Shown here piece after piece: positions 53,036 to 60,338 of a stretch of 64,000 bases of DNA (within the stretch, counting starts at the first letter, position 1; each line of letters begins with the position of its first letter). A program made the translations under genes and the position numbers. The DNA is from Lewinella cohaerens DSM 23179 (GTDB lineage: Bacteria > Bacteroidota > Bacteroidia > Chitinophagales > Saprospiraceae): assembly GCF_000379805.1 (NCBI RefSeq), contig NZ_KB903537.1:19039-83038 (forward strand). The letters are read 5' to 3'. The notes under the pieces were generated by a model that was given only the letters and a program-made list of their open reading frames with translations, ran no database searches and was not told the DNA's origin.

Positions 53036-53120
53036 GGTAAAAGTGTAAGGGTGTAAGGGTGGAAGGGTGTAAGGGGGTCTCCAGGCGCTTACACCTTTAC
53101 ACTTACCCAACGTTTACACC
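53036..53120. repeat. Inverted GTGTAAG heptamer arrays
   Basis: AAGTGTAAGGGTGTAAGGG on the left and CTTACACCTTTACACTTACC on the right are inverted to one another around TCTCCAGGCG, between the convergent TonB-receptor-like and SET genes. A long hairpin could form and serve as a bidirectional transcript end. Confidence 0.75.
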
Positions 53121-53141
53121 TTAAAAAACACCTTAAAAAAT

Positions 53142-53729
53142 TTATTTCTTCAACCTAAGCGAGTAAACCGAACGATAGCTTTCTGGATTCTGGAAGAATT
53201 CATCTAGTTGCTCGCGGATTTCTTTTTCAACAAAGGGCATCAAGGGTTGCTCTACGACAAAGAGGTGATCGATCGACTGGCGGATTTTGTGGTCCCATTG
53301 CTCGTAGTAGTTATCAAAATCTTCGGGTTTAATGACTTTGCGGCAACCAGGTTCGCCGCACACGAGCGTCATAGGATAATCGAGGTTAAAGATGCCATAT
53401 TCATCGGTAATTTGCTCCCCTTTTTTGATTTCGCGGATGGCAATTTCAAAACCATAGCCTGTGCTGATGGTATTGCAATTGCAGCAATGATTGACGTATT
53501 TGGCAAAATCCCAGCTAATAATCCGGTTGCCTTTTTCATCAATGTAGGAATATTTTTCAACGACCTCTTGCATCTCAGACGTATGCAATAAATAGTCGGT
53601 GGGGCTAATCACCAGTTCCAGGCTATCTTTGACATAAACGATGGTTCCTTCGGGGATATCACTGGTTGCAAACACCCCGTAACCGATAGATTCATTGATG
53701 AATCTAAGCTCCGTATTTGGATGAATCAT
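53142..53729 (-). CDS. SET-domain protein
   Basis: 195 residues. SET-domain marks are SIGYGVFATSDIPEGTIVYV (N-SET, GxG loop), YVNHCCNCNTIS (family NHxC) and GEQITDEYGIFN (family E-x-x-x-D-Y). A cysteine-bearing post-SET-like segment, TLVCGEPGCRKVIKP, follows with Cys residues that may bind zinc. SET enzymes methylate lysines with SAM; bacterial ones of this compact type have unknown targets. There is no signal peptide. Convergent with the TonB-receptor-like gene. Confidence 0.87.
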   Translation of the reverse strand: MIHPNTELRFINESIGYGVFATSDIPEGTIVYVKDSLELVISPTDYLLHTSEMQEVVEKYSYIDEKGNRIISWDFAKYVNHCCNCNTISTGYGFEIAIREIKKGEQITDEYGIFNLDYPMTLVCGEPGCRKVIKPEDFDNYYEQWDHKIRQSIDHLFVVEQPLMPFVEKEIREQLDEFFQNPESYRSVYSLRLKK

Positions 53730-53773
53730 AGTCGCAATAAATAGTTGAAAGAGACAAGTTATTGGGAGGTGTT

Positions 53774-53935
53774 AGAGCCTGTTTAAAATTCCCTCAATCG
53801 GCTGCGCTTGCCAAATTTTGCGCTGCTTTACGTTAAAAATGCTCACCGATGCTTCCGGCATCGACTCCACTTTTTGCCTTAATCAGCATAAAATTTGGTG
53901 GCACTCGCTCGATCAGGAAAATTTAAACAGGCTCT
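53774..53935. repeat. Structured ~162-bp palindromic element, copy 2
   Basis: Ends AGAGCCTGTTTAAAATTCCC(T) and (A)GGAAAATTTAAACAGGCTCT pair at 18 of 21 positions. Inner arms CAAATTTTGCGCTG / CAGCATAAAATTTGG and a CCGATGCttccGGCATCG hairpin follow. The core (TGAT-AAGGC-AAAAA-GT and AGTCGA..., minus strand) matches 46460-46620 while the arms differ. No gene is supported. Confidence 0.65.
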
Positions 53936-54237
53936 TGTTTCTCCTCAAAAATCGGCGCAATGTAGTCTATAAAACAATACGGTGCTTGATTATTTTTCAT
54001 CTGCTCCGATTGGTAGTTATTTGACTAGAAAAAATTTAGCGCCGGAGGTGCTGAGACACGGAGTTCTTTTTGAACACGGAGGCCCTAAAACATGGAGTAG
54101 TAGAGCGGCTTGTTATTGATTTACAGCGTGTTCCGCTAGCTAGTCGGGAGACCAGCCAGATATAACATCTTAGTTCGGAAACTAAGATGCGCTTTAGGGC
54201 TTAGGGGTTCTGTGCTTAAGTGTATCGCTATGCGCTA
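53936..54237. other. Spacer with the second two-hairpin repeat
   Basis: Contains GCTGAGACACGGAGTTC and an AACACGGAGG stretch of unknown nature near 54048-54082, and then the two-hairpin repeat (54135-54200). No credible gene. Confidence 0.5.
54135..54200. repeat. Two-hairpin dispersed repeat, copy 2
   Basis: GCTAGCTAGTCGGGAGACCA and then CATCTTAGTTCGGAAACTAA (GATGCGC) repeat 2190-2255 with few changes, including the linker CAGCCAGATATAAC. On the + strand it precedes CTTTAGGGC instead of a long T-run, so the copy at 2224 is the better terminator. Confidence 0.75.
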
Positions 54238-54825
54238 TTATTCTCCTTTTTCTTCAGCACCTTCCTCCGAAAAATCATCAGCAACAGTCGTCACCCCACC
54301 TGCCATCACATACTTCATTATTTCTGAGGACTTCGCGGCTACCGGTTGTAAGTAATGTGGAGGAACAAGAAATAACTGCCCACTAAACGAGATACTAAAA
54401 GGTACATAAACAGTGATCAACTGCTGTTCTGTTTTGAGGAATTTGAGCCCTTCGTCGGTTACAAAACCGAGGCGGCGAATTTCGGTATCGTTACCTATTT
54501 TCACTAATACCGGACGGTTGAAGCCCTGCTTTTGGCCTACTGCGGCCTTGAGCATATCCTTGACCGAGGTATAGATGGTCTTAATAAAAGGTACCTGCTC
54601 TAGCTGGTGATCCAGAAAGTGAAAAAAGGGCAATTTGATGAGGAAACTACCAATGAAGCCCACCAGCGTTACGACCAGGAGCATGATCAAAATCCCTAGC
54701 CCTGGAAAGCTTAAACCTAGCAGTTGATCCAGTTCTGTAAAGCCCCAGTACAGGGCGTAGCCTGTGACCGTAATTGGGGTGAGGTACAAAAGACCTTGGA
54801 GAAAATAAGTAGCGATGGTTTTCAT
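54238..54825 (-). CDS. DUF502 inner-membrane protein
   Basis: 195 residues. Two transmembrane helices lie near 7-30 (ATYFLQGLLYLTPITVTGYA) and 42-65 (LGILIMLLVVTLVGFIGSFL). The cytoplasmic or periplasmic part has VPFIKTIYTSVKDMLKAAVG and VTDEGLKFLKTEQQL, both DUF502 signatures, and ends in an acidic tail (DDFSEEGAEEKGE). The function is not established. It starts after a clean promoter (54881-54888), so it is probably independent. Confidence 0.9.
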   Translation of the reverse strand: MKTIATYFLQGLLYLTPITVTGYALYWGFTELDQLLGLSFPGLGILIMLLVVTLVGFIGSFLIKLPFFHFLDHQLEQVPFIKTIYTSVKDMLKAAVGQKQGFNRPVLVKIGNDTEIRRLGFVTDEGLKFLKTEQQLITVYVPFSISFSGQLFLVPPHYLQPVAAKSSEIMKYVMAGGVTTVADDFSEEGAEEKGE

Positions 54826-54880
54826 GAGTGCAGTTTTCGGTTATTAGCGACGTAGGTGCAACTTACGTTGAAAGGTTGGG

Positions 54881-54888
54881 CAAATTTA
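54881..54888 (-). promoter_or_regulatory. -7 box of the DUF502 gene
   Basis: TAAATTTG on the minus strand is an exact TAnnTTTG match, 55 bp upstream of the ATG at 54825. Confidence 0.5.
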
Positions 54889-54924
54889 GGACAAAGTTTT
54901 TCTTCTTTGGTAATCTTTGGAGGA

Positions 54925-55054
54925 GCTAGATGAAATCGTTTGGTTGGAAAAACGTAGGCTGGACTTCAGTCCGGCCACAATCGCAATATCTTCACGCTCG
55001 GACTGAAGTCCAAGCCACGTCTTAAGCATTCAAGCCCAAACGATTTCATCTAGC
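54925..55054. mobile_element. 130-bp element with 19-bp perfect inverted ends
   Basis: GCTAGATGAAATCGTTTGG (54925-54943) pairs exactly with CCAAACGATTTCATCTAGC (55036-55054). Nested inside are CGTAGGCTGGACTTCAGTCC and CGGACTGAAGTCCAAGCCACG-like arms, a REP-type palindrome pair. The whole unit could fold into one long hairpin. No coding capacity. Confidence 0.7.
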
Positions 55055-55254
55055 ACCTCTTTGGAACAGTGCCTAAAAAAATGGCACCAATGTCCTGTTT
55101 CTGATACAGATCGCACCAAAATTTATACGCCTGCCGATATTTTATACGATTCCTCCTTTTTTTAATACCCCTTACTCTGGTTCCGGTCGCAGCTTTGTAA
55201 CAACGCTTAAAGCACTTGTTGCACACCTTTTTATTGACCAATAATTTATTAAAA

Positions 55255-57321
55255 ATGAAACATCTACTACTATTATTATTATTCGCTATTCTTCTTCAAC
55301 AGACAGTGATTGCGCAAGATTATCAAGTCGTCATGTCTACAGGAATTTCCTACGAGGGTGATCCTTTGAGTTTCGGCGTACCGAACATCAACGAGATACT
55401 AAACCACAACTCAACGAGTGATGTATCCGAGTGGCAGTCGCTACCTTTCCCTTTCGAGTTTTATGGCGAACCCGTAAGTGGTTATGTCGCCTCTAAAAAT
55501 GGTTTCATCAGCTTCAGCGAGGCCGACTCCAATAGTAGTGCTTCAGCGAATACCGCCTTGCCTACCACTGATGGCCCCAACAACGCCATTTATGCCTTCT
55601 GGGAAGAACTTACGTTGGTGAGTGCCGGCTCAGACGTAAGCTCCTGGACCTATGGCGTAGCACCCAACCGGGTACATCTCATTCGCTGGTTTGCCCTTAC
55701 GCCAGAGAATACAGACCGTACTATCTATTTCGCTATTCGGCTTTACGAATGTGGAAATTTTGACATTGTCCACTCCGCAGGTACCCCCGATACCCAACTC
55801 ACAGGAACAATAGGTTGTGAAAATGCCACTGGCAGTGCTGGTACAATGGTCGCAGGTAGCCCTGCCATTAACTTTCCTTCGCTCGGTGTTTTCGATTTTT
55901 TAGATGATGCTGTTTATACTTTTTATGCTGCTGAATATGATATAGAGCTGACCCAGCTTAATATCCCGACCAGGGTACTACTAGGAGAATACGAACTGAG
56001 CGGTACGCTCACCAACAAAGGGACCACAGCCATCAATGCTTTTCATTTGAATTATTCGGTCAACGGTGGTCCGGTACAAACCATGGAAGTCACTGGCGTG
56101 AATATTCCCCCCGTGGGAGGCACTTATTCTTTTGTTCACGATATCCCCTGGATGACCACTCCCAGCGGCGAGCTTTCTGCCATCTGTGTATACGCCGATC
56201 AGCTCAATGGAAGCAACCTCGATCAAAAACCTTGTGATGATCAGTTTTGTAAAGACGTTTTCACCTATAGTGGTACATCTGGTAACCGGACGGTGCTCAT
56301 CGAAGAATTTAGTGGTGCCTGGTGCGGCCATTGCCCCGACGGAGAAGTAGAATTGGAGGAAATCCTTGCGGAGCATCCTAACGACGTCGTAGCCCTTGCC
56401 TATCATGAAGGTGACGATATGGATACCAATGCTGGCTATGACGTTAGTGAACTGGTGGGGGTACAAGCTTATCCCAACGCAAGTATCAACAGGGTCTTTT
56501 CTTCATCTCAGGGTAATATTGCGGTAGGCCGCAGCCTTTGGGCCAGTATGGTTGCTGCGCAACTCGATCGCTACACCCCCGCAGAAGTAAGCATTGAACA
56601 CGAGTACAACCCCGCCAACCGCGTTCTGCGGGTGACTCTTACTGCCGATTTTGTAGACGATGCCTACGGTGATATGCGATTTGCGCTGGCTATTACAGAA
56701 GATGACGTAACAGGTACGGGAATTGGTTATGATCAGGTCAACTTTTACAACTCCACCTTTGGGCATCCCTTCGCGGGAATGGGCAATCCTATTGTTGGTT
56801 ACCCTCACCAGCGGGTCGTTCGTGCTATGCCTAGTGGTGCTTTCGGAACAGCAGGCATTATTCCAAATATCGCTAACGTTGGAGACCAATACAGCAAGGA
56901 AATCCTGTTTATCGTCCCTTCCAGCTGGAACGAAGACAAGCTCTCGCTAATAGCGATGCTGGCCTACCACAATGAGAGCCCAAGAGAGCGTGAAATCATC
57001 AATGTGGTAAAGGAAAAACTAATGTCTGGGCCTACGCCTGTGAAGGAAGTTTCAGCAGCAATGACGGAAGCGCTCCTCTTCCCCAACCCGGCCCGAGATC
57101 GCCTGAATTTTAGCTTTACCTTGGCGCAAGATACCCCCGCCAGTATGCTTATTTACGACGCTATGGGAAGGTTGGTGAGTAACCTTGGCGTACAAGACTA
57201 CAGCGCAGGACATCATGAGCTTGACTATGATGTCTCCAACTTATCTCCTGGCATTTATTATTTGAAAATGCAAAGTGTCATTGGCGTAATTTATTCTGGT
57301 AAGTTTGTGGTGCTGCGATAG
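55255..57321 (+). CDS. Omp28-type thioredoxin-fold T9SS-secreted protein
   Basis: 688 residues from the ATG at 55255, which starts a signal peptide (MKHLLLLLLFAILLQQTVIAQ). Residues ~25-230 form a beta-rich domain with WTYGVAPNRVHLIRWFAL and CGNFDIVHSAG; ~230-345 is Ig-like (YSVNGGPVQTMEVTGVNIPP). Then comes an Omp28-like thioredoxin domain (~350-450) with EEFSGAWCGHCPDGEVELEE; its CxxC (C-G-H-C near 357) sits as in thioredoxins. The C-terminus (~600-688) is a type A T9SS sorting domain: LFPNPARDRLN, IYDAMGRLV, LSPGIYYLKM. Probably a surface-exposed redox-active or peptide-binding protein; monocistronic, followed by a hairpin. Confidence 0.88.
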   Translation: MKHLLLLLLFAILLQQTVIAQDYQVVMSTGISYEGDPLSFGVPNINEILNHNSTSDVSEWQSLPFPFEFYGEPVSGYVASKNGFISFSEADSNSSASANTALPTTDGPNNAIYAFWEELTLVSAGSDVSSWTYGVAPNRVHLIRWFALTPENTDRTIYFAIRLYECGNFDIVHSAGTPDTQLTGTIGCENATGSAGTMVAGSPAINFPSLGVFDFLDDAVYTFYAAEYDIELTQLNIPTRVLLGEYELSGTLTNKGTTAINAFHLNYSVNGGPVQTMEVTGVNIPPVGGTYSFVHDIPWMTTPSGELSAICVYADQLNGSNLDQKPCDDQFCKDVFTYSGTSGNRTVLIEEFSGAWCGHCPDGEVELEEILAEHPNDVVALAYHEGDDMDTNAGYDVSELVGVQAYPNASINRVFSSSQGNIAVGRSLWASMVAAQLDRYTPAEVSIEHEYNPANRVLRVTLTADFVDDAYGDMRFALAITEDDVTGTGIGYDQVNFYNSTFGHPFAGMGNPIVGYPHQRVVRAMPSGAFGTAGIIPNIANVGDQYSKEILFIVPSSWNEDKLSLIAMLAYHNESPREREIINVVKEKLMSGPTPVKEVSAAMTEALLFPNPARDRLNFSFTLAQDTPASMLIYDAMGRLVSNLGVQDYSAGHHELDYDVSNLSPGIYYLKMQSVIGVIYSGKFVVLR

Positions 57322-57342
57322 TACTCTCCGAACGTACTGATG

Positions 57343-57393
57343 GATGCTTCCAAAAACATCTTCCTACTATTGAGAAAATATTTTGGAGGCATC
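57343..57393 (+). terminator. Hairpin downstream of the Omp28-like gene
   Basis: GATGCTTCCAAAA pairs with TTTTGGAGGCATC (one G-T) around a 25-base loop, 21 bp beyond the stop, followed by TATTTCTC. Plausible transcript end. Confidence 0.5.
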
Positions 57394-57488
57394 TATTTCT
57401 CTATTACTTAACCCCACGAAATACATGAGAGAAACCGACAATTATTACTTTTTCTGGAAACACCAATTTGGCCAATGGACACTAAGTA

Positions 57489-57609
57489 TTGCGCAGAAAA
57501 CAAAATGCGATTCTCTTTAGGTTTTTCAAATAGTTAAAACTCTTGAAATGAATCGTTTATTCAACTATTATGAAAAACAGAATCGCCTTTTGTTTTCGTG
57601 CTGTTCCTT
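57489..57609. repeat. Left arm of a ~120-bp inverted repeat pair
   Basis: Reverse complement of 59000-59123 with high identity (for example CAAATAGTTAAAAC.CTTGAA and CGTGCTGTTCCTT). It is itself a palindrome: GCGATTCT...TTTTTCAAATAGTT pairs with AACTATTATGAAAAA.CAGAATCGC. Its right end repeats the last few codons of the epimerase gene in reverse. Confidence 0.75.
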
Positions 57610-57689
57610 AGAGACATGGTAGATGTAGATGGCATTGAATACAATTGCTGTGAGCAATCGCGGTTAGGGCTATCCTCCCTGCGACAAAT

Positions 57690-57850
57690 AGCGTATAAAC
57701 GCGCAGGCCAGCAGGCCGGAGCGCGGGGCCAGGATGGCGCAAGGACAAGGGACAACAGTGGTACCGCAGGTAATAACGGATGGCCCGGTGCCGATCCCGT
57801 CCCGACTAGAAAAGTCGGGACGGGAGATGGCATGGCCCAAAAGCAAAGAT
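57690..57850. repeat. Dispersed palindromic repeat (family A), copy with strong hairpin
   Basis: Contains CCCGGTGCCGATCCCGTCCC and the hairpin CCCGTCCCGACT-agaa-AAGTCGGGACGGG, then GATGGCATGGCCCAAAAG. It is the reverse complement of 37795-37990; conservation is best around the hairpin. Confidence 0.7.
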
Positions 57851-58015
57851 GTTTACGCCAATCTGCTAGTGGCCTTCTTTCTTAAACCGCTGTTACGACC
57901 TCATCGAGAGGTAAACCCCACGTAATTTTCCCTATCTTTCGGCCCGCCGCAAATACTGGAGTAGTTTGCGCAACTTGGACGCCTACACCCCCTTCACTCA
58001 TCTATAGCATTAGTA

Positions 58016-59020
58016 ATGAAAGTATTGGTTACAGGAGCCGATGGTTTCTTGGGCAATAATATTGTCAGAGAAGTATTGGATCGCGGGCATGAAGTCTACG
58101 CATTTATACAGCAAGGAAGACACATCAAGACCTTGGATGAGCTTACCGTCACTAAAAGATATGGTGATCTGCTCAATGCCGAGGAGGTCATTCAAGCCGC
58201 CGAAGGCTGCGACTATATTATTCACGCAGCAGCGAATACCTCGATCTGGCCACAGCGGTCGGAGATTACCCGTAGAGTGAATCACGAAGGTACCTTGAAT
58301 GTTATCCAAGCTGCTTTGCAGGCCAAGGTAAAACGGATGGTATCCATAGGTTCGGCCAATTCTTTTGGCAATGGATCACTGGAAAATCCCGGCGATGAGT
58401 CTTCGCCTTTTGCGGCTGGCAAATATGGTTTGGACTACATCGACTCGAAGCGAGATGCACAGGAGGCCATCATTGACCATGTCGAGAATCATGGCCTTGA
58501 TGCCGTTATCATCAACCCTACTTTTATGCTGGGGCCATACGATACCAAGCCTAGTAGTGGCGAATTGTTGCTGGCCTTGTATCACCAAAAAATACCGGGA
58601 TATACGGCCAGTGGTCGCAATTTCATTTATGTGAAAGACGTAGCCGTTGCTGCTGCTAACGCCCTGACCATGGGCAGGAGCGGTGAGTGCTACATCATGG
58701 CCAATGAGAATTTGTCGTACAAGGATTTCAATCAGCTGGTAGCTGACGAACTGGATGTTCAGCCTCCTAAACTACTGATTCCAAAGCCTTTTATCTTGCT
58801 TTACGGTGCGGTTTCGCAAATGTGGGCCTACCTGACAGGCAAGCCACCGGTGGTGAGTTATGCCGTGGCGCAGATAAGCCTGGACACCAACTATTACACT
58901 GCTGCTAAAGCAGTAAAGGAGTTACAATTACCCCAAACGCCCATTAAAATTGCCGTTCGTGAGGCCTTCAATTGGTTTCAGGAGAATGGTTATCTTAACA
59001 AAGGAACAGCACGAAAATAA
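58016..59020 (+). CDS. NAD-dependent epimerase/dehydratase (extended SDR)
   Basis: 334 residues. Glycine motif VTGADGFLGNNIVREVL (residues 5-21), DYIIHAAANTSIW (about 66-78), then SIGSANSFGNGS with the catalytic Ser, and YIDSK as the YxxxK pair near 140-145. ARSSGELLLALYHQK-like loops and NFIYVKDVAVAAANAL place it near dihydroflavonol-4-reductase/cinnamoyl-CoA reductase relatives. It binds NAD(P)(H); the substrate is unknown. It is followed after 113 bp by a classical SDR. The last codons (GTARK stop) lie inside a ~120-bp inverted repeat, which duplicates them in reverse at 57597-57609. Confidence 0.88.
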   Translation: MKVLVTGADGFLGNNIVREVLDRGHEVYAFIQQGRHIKTLDELTVTKRYGDLLNAEEVIQAAEGCDYIIHAAANTSIWPQRSEITRRVNHEGTLNVIQAALQAKVKRMVSIGSANSFGNGSLENPGDESSPFAAGKYGLDYIDSKRDAQEAIIDHVENHGLDAVIINPTFMLGPYDTKPSSGELLLALYHQKIPGYTASGRNFIYVKDVAVAAANALTMGRSGECYIMANENLSYKDFNQLVADELDVQPPKLLIPKPFILLYGAVSQMWAYLTGKPPVVSYAVAQISLDTNYYTAAKAVKELQLPQTPIKIAVREAFNWFQENGYLNKGTARK

Positions 59021-59123
59021 AAAGCGATTTTGTTTTTCACAATAGTTGAATAAACGCTTCATTTCAAGTGTTTTAACTATTTGAAAAACTTAAAAAAAAT
59101 CGCACTTTATTTTCTGCGCAATA
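59000..59123. repeat. Right arm of the ~120-bp inverted repeat pair
   Basis: Overlaps the epimerase stop codon and runs to 11 bp before the SDR ATG (59134). It is the reverse complement of 57489-57609, so the epimerase gene and about 400 bp upstream are enclosed by the pair. Its right end (TATTTTCTGCGCAATAAAAG) probably supplies the leader of the SDR gene. Confidence 0.75.
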
Positions 59124-59133
59124 AAAGGCACAA

Positions 59134-59940
59134 ATGAGTCAATCGATATTAGCAGGAAAAGTAGCCATCGTCACGGGCTCAAGTATGGGTATTGGTAAAG
59201 CGGTAGCTATAGCGCTGGCCCGCAAGCAAGTGAAAGTGGTTTTGAATGGCCGCAACCTGGAAAAGCTTACCCGCACCGCAGAAGAATTACAAGCACGAGG
59301 CCTGGAGGTGTTTCCCATACAGGGAGATGTGGGCATCTACGAAGATTGTGAACAACTGGTAGAGCAGACCATCACCAAATACGGTGCTTTGGACATTTTG
59401 GTCAACAATGCTGGGCTAGCCATGACGGGCAGTATTGCCGATGCTCCGGCCGATGCTTTCCAGAAGGTTTTTCATACCAACATTCTGGGGGTCCTCTACC
59501 CTACCAAGGCGGCGATTCCGCATTTGAAAGCGACCAAAGGGAGCGTGGTCTTTTCCGGCAGTATCGCTGGATTTATGGGCATTCCCAATTACTCGGCCTA
59601 CTCGGCCTCTAAAATGTCGCTGACGGCTTTGGTGCAATCGCTCAAGATAGAATTGGCCGGAACGGGCGTTCATGTAGGCATCAATTATATCGGTTTCGCC
59701 GAAAACGACCCCACGAAAACGTACCTCAACGAGCAAGGCGAGGTGGTGACCATGCCTGTGCGCGACCAGTTTAAGAAAATGCCCGTGGAGGAAGTCGCTC
59801 AATATTTTGTGAGTGGCATCGAGAAGCGAAAATACAAGCAGACCCTTTCTTTGCTCGGTAAACTAACGGGGATTATGCCGCGTTTCTTCCCCCGTATTTT
59901 TGAGTGGGCGATGATCCGGAAGCATTTGAAAAATGGTTAG
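59134..59940 (+). CDS. Short-chain dehydrogenase/reductase
   Basis: 268 residues, classical SDR. Glycine motif VTGSSMGIGKAVAIALA (13-29), NNAG at about 90-93, the catalytic Ser in VVFSGSIAGFMG near 141, and the YSASK (YxxxK) near 154-158. NGRN after the second strand, with Arg in place of Asp at the usual position, suggests NADP(H). The C-terminal RFFPRIFEWAMIRKHLKNG is basic and might bind membrane. The substrate is unknown. It may be co-transcribed with the epimerase. The stop lies inside a GGTTGAT-type tandem repeat. Confidence 0.9.
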   Translation: MSQSILAGKVAIVTGSSMGIGKAVAIALARKQVKVVLNGRNLEKLTRTAEELQARGLEVFPIQGDVGIYEDCEQLVEQTITKYGALDILVNNAGLAMTGSIADAPADAFQKVFHTNILGVLYPTKAAIPHLKATKGSVVFSGSIAGFMGIPNYSAYSASKMSLTALVQSLKIELAGTGVHVGINYIGFAENDPTKTYLNEQGEVVTMPVRDQFKKMPVEEVAQYFVSGIEKRKYKQTLSLLGKLTGIMPRFFPRIFEWAMIRKHLKNG

Positions 59941-59999
59941 ATGGTTGGTGGTTGGATGGTTGGTGGTTGGATGGTTGATGGTTGATGGTTGATGGTTGA
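59934..59999. repeat. Short tandem repeat at the SDR stop codon
   Basis: Starts in codons AAT GGT TAG and continues ATGGTTGGTGGTTGGATGG and GATGGTTGATGGTTGATGGT, about nine 7-8-base units. The repeat includes the stop codon, so slippage would alter only the spacer. Confidence 0.7.
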
Positions 60000-60338
60000 A
60001 AATCGGAAAATGGGGCTCAATCTTAATAATATGGTTGATTGTAATTGCTGTGCTGAGCCTGATTAACGGTGTAAAAGTTGGGTGAGTGTAAGGGTGTAAA
60101 AGTGGCCGTATCTATAGGTTAAATTCACGAATTCAACAGCAAAGACAATCCAAAACAAAACCGCGTATCACGCCTCCCTTCCCCAGCAAAACGCATCCCA
60201 AAACGAAGCCATTTTAGACAATGGGAAGGGCCGGGGATGGGGCCAAACACGGTGTAAAAGTTGGGTGAGTGTAAGGGTGTAAAAGTAGTATAACAAACCC
60301 TTTACACTCACCCAAACCAGCCATAAAGTGGCCTCTCC
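60000..60338. repeat. Spacer with 38-bp direct repeats and heptamer arrays
   Basis: A 38-bp sequence starting ACGGTGTAAAAGTTGGGTGA is present twice without mismatch (60066-60103 and 60249-60286), 183 bp apart. The right copy is followed by its inverted form CCTTTACACTCACCCAAACC (about 60300-60319). No gene is visible. Confidence 0.7.

Larger units (their letters stand above)
54826..55254. other. Spacer with promoter and inverted-repeat element
   Basis: Contains the minus-strand -7 box of the DUF502 gene, the 130-bp element at 54925-55054, and an AT-rich leader before the Omp28-like gene. A short Cys/Arg-rich frame (55050-55241, minus) overlaps the element's end and is not supported as a gene. 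Confidence 0.6.
57394..58015. other. Repeat-filled spacer before the epimerase gene
   Basis: Comprises the left inverted repeat (57489-57609), the family A repeat (57690-57850), and a promoter region where TATCTTTC (57933-57940) is one base off the TAnnTTTG consensus, 76 bp before the epimerase ATG. Short frames over it come from the repeats; no gene is supported. Confidence 0.55.

Noticed and set aside
55050-55241. Short Cys/Arg-rich frame (CNKCFKRC) on the minus strand
   Set aside because: It overlaps the inverted end of the 54925-55054 element and the leader of the Omp28-like gene, and shows no known zinc motif.
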